From Desulfobacter sp. (lineage in GTDB: Bacteria; Desulfobacterota; Desulfobacteria; Desulfobacterales; Desulfobacteraceae): a stretch of 64,000 nt of DNA. Position 1 is the first letter of the stretch, and each line of letters starts with the position of its first letter. The stretch is taken from the NCBI GenBank assembly GCA_028768525.1, contig CP054837.1, positions 5,762,001-5,826,000 of the forward strand, read 5' to 3'. The position numbers and the translations under genes were made by a program. Below, piece after piece: positions 34,848 through 42,427 of this stretch. The notes under the pieces are model-generated. The model ran no database searches. It was not told the origin of the DNA and was given only the letters and a program-made list of their open reading frames with translations.

Positions 34848-35315
34848 ATGGTTGAAATTGCAGACCTTAAAAAGATAAATTTCATGAAAGACCTGCCGGA
34901 AGATGTTCTGGAAAAGGTGGCGGCCGTGGCCCAGCTTGAAAATTTCGGCGAGGAAGCCATCCTTCTGCGCCAGGGCCAGGAACAGAGTCTGATCTATATG
35001 CTGGTTTCCGGTAAAATTTTCATCAATTGCCGGGCGGCATCGGGCAAGGCCCTGACGCTGGACGAACTCACCGCCGGCCAGACCTGCGGCCTCTCTTCCC
35101 TTCTGGAAAATTCCCCGTCCACCTACACGGCCATCTGCGCCGAGGAGAGCGCTGTCATCACGCTGTCTTCCGCGCAGCTGCTCCAGGTATTTGAATCGGA
35201 CTACAGCATCGGATACCGGTTCATGGAAAAGGTGGTGGAAAAATTCAAAAACCGTATGGGAAAGCATACCCAGCGTTTCATGGACGCCCTGGCCAGCCAT
35301 CCGGCCATCGGGTGA
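34848..35315 (+). CDS. Cyclic-nucleotide-binding-like protein, second of a tandem pair
   Basis: The 155-residue protein is a paralogue of its neighbour with the same beta-roll (about residues 8-125), no HTH and no membrane span. The cassette CGLSSLLENSPSTYTAIC again lacks the ligand-binding Arg. It is the last gene before a strong bidirectional terminator, so the operon that starts with the receiver gene at 25814 may run to here. The two proteins could heterodimerise. Confidence 0.82.
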   Translation: MVEIADLKKINFMKDLPEDVLEKVAAVAQLENFGEEAILLRQGQEQSLIYMLVSGKIFINCRAASGKALTLDELTAGQTCGLSSLLENSPSTYTAICAEESAVITLSSAQLLQVFESDYSIGYRFMEKVVEKFKNRMGKHTQRFMDALASHPAIG

Positions 35316-35375
35316 GACCTTCCCGTGTCCATTGACGGTGAAGAAACCGTGACTGGACACCAGCGGTAAAACGAT

Positions 35376-35412
35376 AAAGCGGCCTTTGGGTATCATTCCC
35401 AAAGGCCGCTTT
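35376..35412. terminator. Bidirectional rho-independent terminator
   Basis: A 15-bp perfect stem (AAAGCGGCCTTTGGG and complement) with a 7-base loop has a U-rich end on the plus strand and an A-rich start that gives U's on the minus strand. It sits between the convergent cNMP-like gene and the Fe-S/LuxR gene and closes both. Confidence 0.88.
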
Positions 35413-35439
35413 TCTATTGCACCGGTTGAAATAACGGGG

Positions 35440-36351
35440 TTAGACGAATTCATGACGGGAGGCCCATACAGAGGCCTGGGTTCTGCTGTTCACGCCAAGT
35501 TTGTTGAATATATGGGTGATATGGCTTTTCACCGTGTGCGGACTGAGGCTTAAGGATCGGCTGATATCCATATTGGTCGCCCCCCTGGCCACCATTTCAA
35601 GTACCTGTATCTCCCGCCGGCTCAAGGGGGTGGAGAGTCCGTCATTGGCCTGTTTCTGCCGGGCCTGACGGGCTTCGGCATGTCGGGCCAGTCGGTCTTC
35701 CAGTTCCCGGATCTGCCGGTTGGCAGCGGCCAGGGCCGATCTGTTTCCGGAGTAATCAACATCAACGGGGATGGTGGATACCAGGTTCCCCTCCTGGTCG
35801 TGTACGGGAAAGTCGGCTTTTTCGCGAACAGGCGGCCTGATGAACGGGCACTGCTCGGGCAGGGCCTGCTGTTTGCCCAGCATGGCGGCAAAGGCCGTGC
35901 AGGTGTTAAACCCGCAGGCCTTGCAGTTGGTCATGGGCAGCAGTTTCAGAATCCGGATCATATTGGTCTGTCTGAACCGCCGGTGCCATGGGATGATTCT
36001 CTCTTTTCTGCGGTTGATTTCATTGAGAAATTCCAGAAGGCGGTTGAGAAAGGCCCGGGCGTCCTCAATGTCGGTGATGGGGGAGGCGACCCCCTTCTGG
36101 GGGTAGAGAACGCAGACAACCTGCCCCAGGCGAAAGCTGACACGGGAAGGATTGTCGTACAGCCTTGAATCTTCGGCCACGGCGTTGATATAGGGGAATA
36201 AAAATTCCACCTCAATGGAAAGGTCAAAACCGGCCATCATACTTTTTTCCAGGGTTTCGGGCGGATGGGTCAGGGGGCCCTGTCCCTGGGCGCGGACTTT
36301 CAGGCGGTGGCATCCGATGACAATGGGTTTCTTTTGAGAATTCGAATTCAT
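35440..36351 (-). CDS. Fe-S-domain LuxR-type transcriptional regulator
   Basis: The 303-residue protein has an N-terminal domain of unknown fold (about 1-130, with FPYINAVAED). Next comes a 4Fe-4S motif CKACGFNTC plus a fourth Cys (C143, C146, C151, C168; spacing Cx2Cx4Cx16C, as in the CODH/ACS-type Fe-S domain). A coiled linker (about 205-235) leads to a LuxR HTH (LSRREIQVLEMVARG, then SPHTVKSHITHIFNKLGV). It is likely a redox- or oxygen-responsive DNA-binding protein. Divergently encoded DUF3786 proteins, one with the same Fe-S motif, are the probable targets. The cluster-binding claim is from motif spacing. Confidence 0.85.
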   Translation of the reverse strand: MNSNSQKKPIVIGCHRLKVRAQGQGPLTHPPETLEKSMMAGFDLSIEVEFLFPYINAVAEDSRLYDNPSRVSFRLGQVVCVLYPQKGVASPITDIEDARAFLNRLLEFLNEINRRKERIIPWHRRFRQTNMIRILKLLPMTNCKACGFNTCTAFAAMLGKQQALPEQCPFIRPPVREKADFPVHDQEGNLVSTIPVDVDYSGNRSALAAANRQIRELEDRLARHAEARQARQKQANDGLSTPLSRREIQVLEMVARGATNMDISRSLSLSPHTVKSHITHIFNKLGVNSRTQASVWASRHEFV

Positions 36352-36552
36352 GATACTTCCCGGATGATCTATTTTAGCCCGATCATATGGCCCGTACTAC
36401 CGAATGTCAACGTTTCTTCCGCGGTGTCTCCCAAAATTTTTTTAAAAAAATGGATATATCCCCCAAATGGGTGATGCGCCCGGCCTGCCATAAGGTTAAT
36501 TTGACGCCGGGATAAGGATGGTGTCCTGTCAATTCAAACAAGGAGAACTGCA

Positions 36553-37188
36553 ATGGCTATATCGTCGCAAGTCTATCAGGAACATTACCGGAAATACTGC
36601 AGGCAGCTTGACACAGTGGACTGGAAGGCGGCGGCCCCCCGGCTCGGCCTGGAATTTGACGGCCAGACCTGTCAGGTCCGTTTTCTGGATCGTATCTACG
36701 GGGTTTCCTCTGCCGGCGTTTTCTATAAGGATGGAGAAACCGCAGATTACATCACCAGTGTTATTCTTTTCAAGTACCTCCTTCTATGCCCTGAGCGGAT
36801 TCATTCGGATGCGGAATGGTGCACCTTCAGGGATTTTAAGAAGCAGTCGGCCTTTAACAACGTCAATTATTTTCAAACCGATACCCTCAACAGGATTGTG
36901 AACCGGTTTTCGGGCAGGTTAGACGACCTCTATGCCGCAGGCCGGGCCATCGGCGGATACGATGCCAGCCTTGATACCTCATATGACCTGTCCATGGCCT
37001 TTGATGCCCTGCCCAGGATACAGCTGCTCATGGCATTCAACGATGGAGACGAAGAATTTCCTGCCTATTGCCAGGTTTTTTTTCAAAGACAGGCTGAGCA
37101 TTACCTGGATCCTGAATCCCTGGCCGGGACCGGGGCCCGGCTGGCCGGCCGGCTCGTGGATATTGACAAAGAAAACAAGGATGCCTGA
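36553..37188 (+). CDS. DUF3786 protein
   Basis: The 211-residue soluble protein fits DUF3786: the core FLDRIYGVSSAGVFYKDGE near residues 41-59, VILFKYLLLCP near 67-77, WCTFRDFKKQSAF near 90-102 and IQLLMAFNDGDEEFPAYCQV near 156-175. The function of DUF3786 is not established; it occurs in anaerobes, often with corrinoid or Fe-S proteins. It has an AAGGAG site and overlaps or abuts the next gene, a relative that carries an added Fe-S domain. The 201-base gap to the Fe-S/LuxR gene should hold the divergent promoters. Confidence 0.85.
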   Translation: MAISSQVYQEHYRKYCRQLDTVDWKAAAPRLGLEFDGQTCQVRFLDRIYGVSSAGVFYKDGETADYITSVILFKYLLLCPERIHSDAEWCTFRDFKKQSAFNNVNYFQTDTLNRIVNRFSGRLDDLYAAGRAIGGYDASLDTSYDLSMAFDALPRIQLLMAFNDGDEEFPAYCQVFFQRQAEHYLDPESLAGTGARLAGRLVDIDKENKDA

Positions 37189-37189
37189 T

Positions 37190-38014
37190 ATGGAGAAATT
37201 CAACAGCGCCATGGACGTATTCAAACTGCTTGAGAAAACCAATTGCCGGAAGTGCAACAAACCCACCTGTCTGGCCTTTGCCGCAGCCGTCTTCCAGGGG
37301 CGCAGTCCCCTGGAGGAGTGCCCCCATATCGATGAAGAAACCTTGAAGACCTATGGCGGAGGGAATAACCGCCGCGAATCCCGATTGGAGCAGGGCTATG
37401 ACGAGGCCATGAAGCAACTGAAGGCAAAAATCAGGCAGACAGACATTGAGGCCAGGGCCCATCTGCTGGGTGCCGAATTTTCAAAGGGGCGGCTGACCCT
37501 GAAAATTCTCGGCAAGGATTTCAGTGTAGATGCAAATGGGGAAATCTCAACCGATATCCATGTCAATCCCTGGATCGCCCCGCCGGTGATGCGGTATATC
37601 CTTTCCGGCAAAGGGCTGACGCCCACCCAGACTTGGGTGCCTTTCAGGGAGCTTGAAACCGCCGGGGACTGGGCCAGGTTTTTTGAACATCAATGTATCC
37701 GGTCCCTAAAGCAGGTGGCAGACGCAAGCCCCACCTTTTTTGAAGACATCATTGAATTGTTTAACGGCAGACCGGTAAAAAATCATTATGAGGCAGATAT
37801 TGCCCTGGTGATTCATCCGCTGCCTCTGCTGCCCATGCTCATCTGCTACAACTACCCGGAGGACGGTCTTGAATCGGATTTAAATCTTTTTTTTGATAAT
37901 ACGGCCGATAAAAACCTGCCCGTTGAAAACATTTACACCCTTGCGACGGGGCTGGCCAATATGCTCAAAAAACTGGCCGACACCCATGGCGGGCATATCG
38001 CCTTTCATTCATAA
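37190..38014 (+). CDS. Fe-S domain plus DUF3786 protein
   Basis: I start the 274-residue protein at MEKFNSAMDVFKLL with AAGG nine bases upstream; an ATG three codons earlier is possible. Residues 19-44 hold CRKCNKPTC and a fourth Cys with Cx2Cx4Cx16C spacing, identical to that in the divergent LuxR-type regulator. Residues about 85-270 are a DUF3786 domain (WVPFRELETAGDW, LPLLPMLICYNYPEDGLES). The family resembles Fe-S/corrinoid accessory proteins. Co-occurrence with a regulator that shares its Fe-S domain suggests a redox-sensing unit. Confidence 0.85.
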   Translation: MEKFNSAMDVFKLLEKTNCRKCNKPTCLAFAAAVFQGRSPLEECPHIDEETLKTYGGGNNRRESRLEQGYDEAMKQLKAKIRQTDIEARAHLLGAEFSKGRLTLKILGKDFSVDANGEISTDIHVNPWIAPPVMRYILSGKGLTPTQTWVPFRELETAGDWARFFEHQCIRSLKQVADASPTFFEDIIELFNGRPVKNHYEADIALVIHPLPLLPMLICYNYPEDGLESDLNLFFDNTADKNLPVENIYTLATGLANMLKKLADTHGGHIAFHS

Positions 38015-38017
38015 AAA

Positions 38018-38052
38018 AAAGCGGCCCCTGAGGTGAACCCAGGGGCCGCTTT
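38018..38052. terminator. Bidirectional rho-independent terminator
   Basis: A 13-bp perfect stem (AAAGCGGCCCCTG and complement) with a 9-base loop is flanked by an A-run on the left, giving U's on the minus strand. It separates the convergent Fe-S/DUF3786 and antiporter genes. The first ten bases match those of the terminator at 35376, apart from the stem tip. Confidence 0.85.
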
Positions 38053-38071
38053 CTGCTGTTAAAAGGGGCGT

Positions 38072-39844
38072 TTATGTGAGTGCAAAAATCAGCATAACAA
38101 ATGAAACCGCAATGGCCGCACCGATTCCTATGGGAAAGGTGCCGTGGGTGAGGTCATGGTATAGCTGCTCTTTTTTAAAGGCCAGGTGGCGGCCCCGGTA
38201 GCCCCGGATCAGCCAGAAATTAACGGCTGAAAACATACTTACATGGGTGGCCGACTCCCTGACAAATCCGCTGACACCTTTAACCATGGCCATGAGGACA
38301 CCCTCACTGGCTGAATTAAGGCTGTTGAATACCTTGTCCATGGCAGTGTAGGAGAGGCTGCCGATTTTTCTGTAAATCCAGTCTGCGTCCAGGTTCCGGC
38401 TCCTGATTTCAGGAACGTAGTATCCCGATAGGATCAGGAGGGTAAAGGCAAAGGCCCCGAAAAGCAGCAGTTGGAGCTGCCCCACCACATGGGCGCCGGT
38501 ATAGGGGACATAATGGACCGGAAAGGGCAGGAGGGCATACAGGGGCTGGTAGAATACGCCCAGGCCCACGCACAGGGCTGCGGCAATGCCCATGGCCAGG
38601 AGCATGTTTTTAGGCGGTTCCTTGGCCCGGATGCCGGAGTCATGGCCGAAAAAGGTAAAGAAGGGCACCTTGATCCCTGCATGGTCCACAACGCCGGTGG
38701 AGGCAAACTGCAGCACCAGCCATATCATGAACATCTTTTCATGGCCGGAGGCGGAGACGATCATGGACTTTGATACAAAGCCTGAAAAGAGCGGAAACGC
38801 GGATATGGAGGCCGCCCCCACACAGCAGAACAGGCAGGTCAAAGGCATGGTTTTGTACAGCCCGCCGATTTCCGTACATTTGATTTTTCCCGTCATCTGG
38901 AGTACTGAGCCGGCGGCCATGAATAGGAGGGCCTTGTAAATGATATGGCAGAAGGCGTGGGCCACCGCCCCGTTCAGGGCCAGTTCCGTGCCGATACCCA
39001 CCCCGACCAGCATGAAGCCGACCTGGTTCATCAGGCTGTAGGAGAGCACCCGCCGGATATCGTTTTCAAGAACGGCGTAAAAAATAGGCATGGACACCAT
39101 GAGGCCGCCGATGATGATGAGCAGTTCCGTGCCCGGAAAGGTACGTACGAGCAGGTAAACCGCTGATTTGGTGGTAAAGGCGCTTAAAAATACCGTGGAT
39201 GTCGGGGTGCCCATGGGGTAGGCGTCGGGCAGCCAGGCATGCAGGGGAATGGCGGCGGCGTTCAGGGCAATGCCGATGAAGATCAGCCAGGAGCCCAGAT
39301 CGGACAGCCCCACATAATCGAATGCGGCAGTGCCGTTTTTATGGATATAGAAAATGATGCCGCCCAGAAGGAAAAGCCCCCCTGCCAGATGAACCAGCAG
39401 GTACCGGAATCCTGCCTCCCGCGACTCCTTTGTCCGTGAGGCAATGACCAGAAAGGTGGAGGCCACGGCCATGATTTCCCAGAATACATACAGCGAAAGC
39501 CAGTCCCCCGCCATGACCACGCCCAGGGTGGCGCCGGCATAAACCAGGCCAGACACCTGTTGGAGATTGTCGTCCACCTGCAGGGCAAAAAGCACGCCGA
39601 GGAAGGCCATGATAATGAAAATAAGGGTGAATATCCTTGAAAGCCTGTCCAGGCGTCCCAGGATGATGTCAAACCCGGAAAACTGGGTGGTAAAGTGTAC
39701 GCCCAGGGGCAGGCTCATCAGAACAACCAGGGCTGCCGCAGGCAGGAAAAGCATATATCCCTGTTTGAGTTTTCCCCTGAGAAAGGGGACAAGCAGGGCG
39801 CCGAATATCAGAATAAATGCAGGAGGAACAAGATTAGTTGTCAT
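38072..39844 (-). CDS. NuoL/MrpA-like antiporter subunit, cassette copy 2
   Basis: The 590-residue protein is a paralogue of the 32510-34300 product along its whole length. It has the TM5 Glu (YVFWEIMAVAST), the same Asn in place of the TM7 Lys (IALNAAAIPLHAWLPDAY), a Lys in TM8 (FTTKSAVYLLVR), and the C-terminal LDADWIYRKIG and FPIGIGAAIAVSF. A GGAGG site precedes the ATG, which overlaps the small two-span gene by 11 bases, as in copy 1. It is not next to other Mrp genes but near trkH/trkA, so it may work as a separate antiporter or be swapped into the complex. Confidence 0.9.
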   Translation of the reverse strand: MTTNLVPPAFILIFGALLVPFLRGKLKQGYMLFLPAAALVVLMSLPLGVHFTTQFSGFDIILGRLDRLSRIFTLIFIIMAFLGVLFALQVDDNLQQVSGLVYAGATLGVVMAGDWLSLYVFWEIMAVASTFLVIASRTKESREAGFRYLLVHLAGGLFLLGGIIFYIHKNGTAAFDYVGLSDLGSWLIFIGIALNAAAIPLHAWLPDAYPMGTPTSTVFLSAFTTKSAVYLLVRTFPGTELLIIIGGLMVSMPIFYAVLENDIRRVLSYSLMNQVGFMLVGVGIGTELALNGAVAHAFCHIIYKALLFMAAGSVLQMTGKIKCTEIGGLYKTMPLTCLFCCVGAASISAFPLFSGFVSKSMIVSASGHEKMFMIWLVLQFASTGVVDHAGIKVPFFTFFGHDSGIRAKEPPKNMLLAMGIAAALCVGLGVFYQPLYALLPFPVHYVPYTGAHVVGQLQLLLFGAFAFTLLILSGYYVPEIRSRNLDADWIYRKIGSLSYTAMDKVFNSLNSASEGVLMAMVKGVSGFVRESATHVSMFSAVNFWLIRGYRGRHLAFKKEQLYHDLTHGTFPIGIGAAIAVSFVMLIFALT

Positions 39845-40079
39845 AGTAGTCCTCCTTTCGCATTAAGAGTTTCCTGAGGAATTTGGCAACAAAAATCAGG
39901 GAAACATAGGAGATGAAGCCGTATACGGCATAGAAGCCGAAATAATGCTCCACATGGAATTCCCCGTGCATGTCTACAAAAGCTTCGGCCAGCAGCACCA
40001 GCACCAGCGCTATGAAAAATCCTCTTCTCAGCCGTCGTACATTTTCCGGTTTGTCAAATATCGTCAATTCCTTTTTCAT
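39834..40079 (-). CDS. Small two-span membrane protein of the antiporter cassette, copy 2
   Basis: The 81-residue protein has two spans (about 18-35 and 48-68) and ends MRKEDYYDN. It is a paralogue of the 101-residue protein at 32215-32520 and lies in the same place, between the 45-residue protein and the large antiporter subunit. The extra N-terminal 15 residues of copy 1 are absent here. Confidence 0.82.
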   Translation of the reverse strand: MKKELTIFDKPENVRRLRRGFFIALVLVLLAEAFVDMHGEFHVEHYFGFYAVYGFISYVSLIFVAKFLRKLLMRKEDYYDN

Positions 40080-40110
40080 ATTCAGGTCCTTTCCTTATCT
40101 GTCTATCAAT

Positions 40111-40248
40111 TCAATGGGCGAAGATTAAGATGAAATAAATAACAGCCACACTTAGAATGATGTGGAAAACGGTTCGGTAACCCGGAACCTCTTCGTGTTC
40201 CAGGACTTCAAATTTTTGGTTTTTGAATTCTTTGATTTTGATGCTCAT
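40111..40248 (-). CDS. 45-residue membrane miniprotein, cassette copy 2
   Basis: The ATG is preceded by AGGAAAAC. The 45-residue product has a basic N-terminus, VPGYRTVF at residues 21-28 and one span at about 27-43. Length, motif and gene order match the 32044-32181 copy. It is the first gene of the leftward cassette. Confidence 0.78.
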   Translation of the reverse strand: MSIKIKEFKNQKFEVLEHEEVPGYRTVFHIILSVAVIYFILIFAH

Positions 40249-40975
40249 AGGTGTTTTCCTCTTATGATTCGGGCCTGTTGACTCTCGGGCAGGGGGGATG
40301 TCTCAAAGCTGTCACCAGTCCCACAGCCAGGTGCCGGCAGCGGACAATAAGGTCCCTTTGGCCGGGGCGGGCGAGGGGGTTCCCTTGGCTTTGTTTTGAA
40401 GTGGCAAAAACAAAGGCCGGAGGCCGATGTTTATTGTATGGATGAGGGAATGGGTGAAGATGCGTGTTCCCCTGTTTGAAGTCGCGATTATGCAAGGAGG
40501 CGGTACGTCGTCGGCGGAGATGGAAGTGCAACGGCGCGTCTCAGAACAGAATCAGGAACAGGCAGCTCTGTGTGGGATCAGCGGTGGGATGTCATTGTGG
40601 TTGGGTACTGGGTAATGGGCGACTCAGGTGTTTTGGGTTAATGGTGTCTGGTTAAAAATACAAATCAATCTTAATACAGGTGTAATGGGATGGTGGTGAT
40701 TGGAAAAGGAGGTGCAAAGGAGAACGGATAGATCTCGGGGGATTGGTGAGTGTGACGTGTCGTGTTCATCAGCGCGTCAATACGTTTTTGGGAGAATGTA
40801 AAGGCATTTTTTTGGGGTGGAGGGTCCGGCCTGCAGGCATAGCTTCGCCCTGTCGATTCAGGCCGGATGGTGTTCAGATCATGTGTTGCTCAGAAAAATT
40901 CAGTGTTGGTCAAGGCTCAAAACAACCTTCTATATGTCATATAAAAGAAATTTGGAAATTTCAATCCGTAAGGGA
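40249..40975. other. 727-base intergenic stretch with no gene recognised
   Basis: No frame here has a credible start, ribosome binding site and recognisable product. The plus strand is unusually rich in G and T, unlike the neighbouring coding DNA. A 9-bp inverted repeat (CTTTGTTTT at 40389-40397 with AAAACAAAG at 40407-40415) is the only clear structure. The right end must carry the trkH 3' end and the left end the promoter of the 45-residue gene. It could be a decayed gene or an untranslated RNA. Confidence 0.5.
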
Positions 40976-42427
40976 TTATTTTTTCCAGAATTCCGGAACC
41001 AGCAGGATGATCACCGTGTATATTTCCAGGCGGCCGGCCAGCATGCACCAGGAGAGCAGCCATTTGCCCAGCTGGGGCAGGTGGGCGAAATTTTCCGCCG
41101 GCCCGACGGTGCCGAATCCTGGGCCGATGTTGCCGAGGCAGGAGGCAGTGGCGCCCAAGGCCGTAACCAGGTCCACCCCCATGGCGGCCAGGGACATGGC
41201 GGCCACAACAAAAATCAGGATATACAGGGCCAGGAAGCCAAAGATGGACCTGAGCAGATCCTCGGGGATAATGGTGTTGTTGACCTTGATATGGCTGATG
41301 GATCTTGGATGGATGAGCTTGAACAGCTCGCGGTAGCAGTATTTGCAGCAGACCATGATCCGGGCGCATTTCATGCCGCCGCCGGTGGAGCCGGCCGATG
41401 CCCCCATGAACATGAGGAAAAAGATGATGGCCTGGGAAAAGCCCGGGTATTGTTCGTAATCGGCCGTGGCAAATCCTGTGGTGGTTACAATGGAGGCCAC
41501 CTGGAAGGTGGCGAACCGGAATGCCTCTTCAAGGGTATTATACACCGGTCCCAGGGTGTTCAAGGTGACAAAGACGGTGAGCAGCACCACCATGCCAAGG
41601 AAAAAACGGCATTCACTGTCCCGCCAGAAGGCCAGGGGGCGGCCCCTGAGCAATTGGTAGTGGAGGGAAAAATTGATGCCGGCCAGGATCATGAAAGCGC
41701 TGATAACATAGTCAAAATAGGCTGAATCATAATGGGCAATAGAGGCGTTTTTTGGGGAAAACCCCCCCGTGGGCAGGGTGGTCAGGGCGTGGCAGGCCGA
41801 TTCCAGAAGCGGCATGCCGCCGAGGTAGAGAAATACGCACAGCAAAAGGGTCATGCCGGCATAGACCATCCAGAGAATTTTGGCCGATTCCGACAGCCTG
41901 GGTGCAAGCTTGTCCGGGACGGGGCTGGGCACTTCGGCCTTGTAAAGCTGGATGCCGCCCACACCCAGGAAGGGGAGAATGGCCAAAGAGAGTACAATGA
42001 TCCCCATGCCCCCCAGCCATTGGATGAGGCTGCGCCAGAGCAGAAGGCTGGGGGCTGCCCCCTCGATGTTTGTCATGATGGAAGAACCGGTGGTGGTGAA
42101 TCCGGATACGGATTCAAAAAAAGCATCGGTATAATTGGCAAAATCCGGGGCCATGAAAAAGGGCAGGGCGCCGAACAATCCTACGGAAAGCCAGCCTAAA
42201 GCCACCACGGCCATGCCTTCCCTCTGGTTGATATAGGTATGACCCTGGGCTCTGACCGAGGCCAGGGTGAGTACCATGCCCATGGCCATGGTCAGCCCCA
42301 TTGCAATGCCGTGGCCCCTGTGTGCCCCGTCTCCCATGTAAAGGCTGCAGCCCAGGGGCACGGCCATGGATAATCCCAGGACAAAGAGGAGGATACCGAT
42401 GATTTTAAGTATAAATGGCCAGCGCAT
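40976..42427 (-). CDS. trkH: Trk potassium uptake system membrane subunit TrkH
   Basis: The 483-residue protein has the four pore repeats of the TrkH/KtrB family, with filter-like loops SVSGFTTTGSSIM (about residues 109-121), LTTLPTGGFSPKN, IVTTTGFATADYE and CLGNIGPGFGTVG. It mediates K+ (or K+/Na+) uptake driven by the membrane gradient and needs TrkA for gating. Its start overlaps the trkA stop by one base. K+ uptake next to Na+/H+ antiporters fits osmotic and pH control. Confidence 0.95.
   Translation of the reverse strand: MRWPFILKIIGILLFVLGLSMAVPLGCSLYMGDGAHRGHGIAMGLTMAMGMVLTLASVRAQGHTYINQREGMAVVALGWLSVGLFGALPFFMAPDFANYTDAFFESVSGFTTTGSSIMTNIEGAAPSLLLWRSLIQWLGGMGIIVLSLAILPFLGVGGIQLYKAEVPSPVPDKLAPRLSESAKILWMVYAGMTLLLCVFLYLGGMPLLESACHALTTLPTGGFSPKNASIAHYDSAYFDYVISAFMILAGINFSLHYQLLRGRPLAFWRDSECRFFLGMVVLLTVFVTLNTLGPVYNTLEEAFRFATFQVASIVTTTGFATADYEQYPGFSQAIIFFLMFMGASAGSTGGGMKCARIMVCCKYCYRELFKLIHPRSISHIKVNNTIIPEDLLRSIFGFLALYILIFVVAAMSLAAMGVDLVTALGATASCLGNIGPGFGTVGPAENFAHLPQLGKWLLSWCMLAGRLEIYTVIILLVPEFWKK

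Noticed and set aside
36455..36480. Loose palindrome around CCCAAATGGG before the DUF3786 gene
   Set aside because: Only three paired bases on each side of the centre; could be an operator but is not supported.
36932..37189. A longer N-terminus for the Fe-S/DUF3786 protein
   Set aside because: The upstream frame overlaps the DUF3786 coding sequence and is low-complexity Met/Pro-rich; the Fe-S domain starts right after 37190.
40743..41725. Two overlapping plus-strand frames near trkH
   Set aside because: Most of their length is antisense to trkH, whose pore loops are unmistakable.
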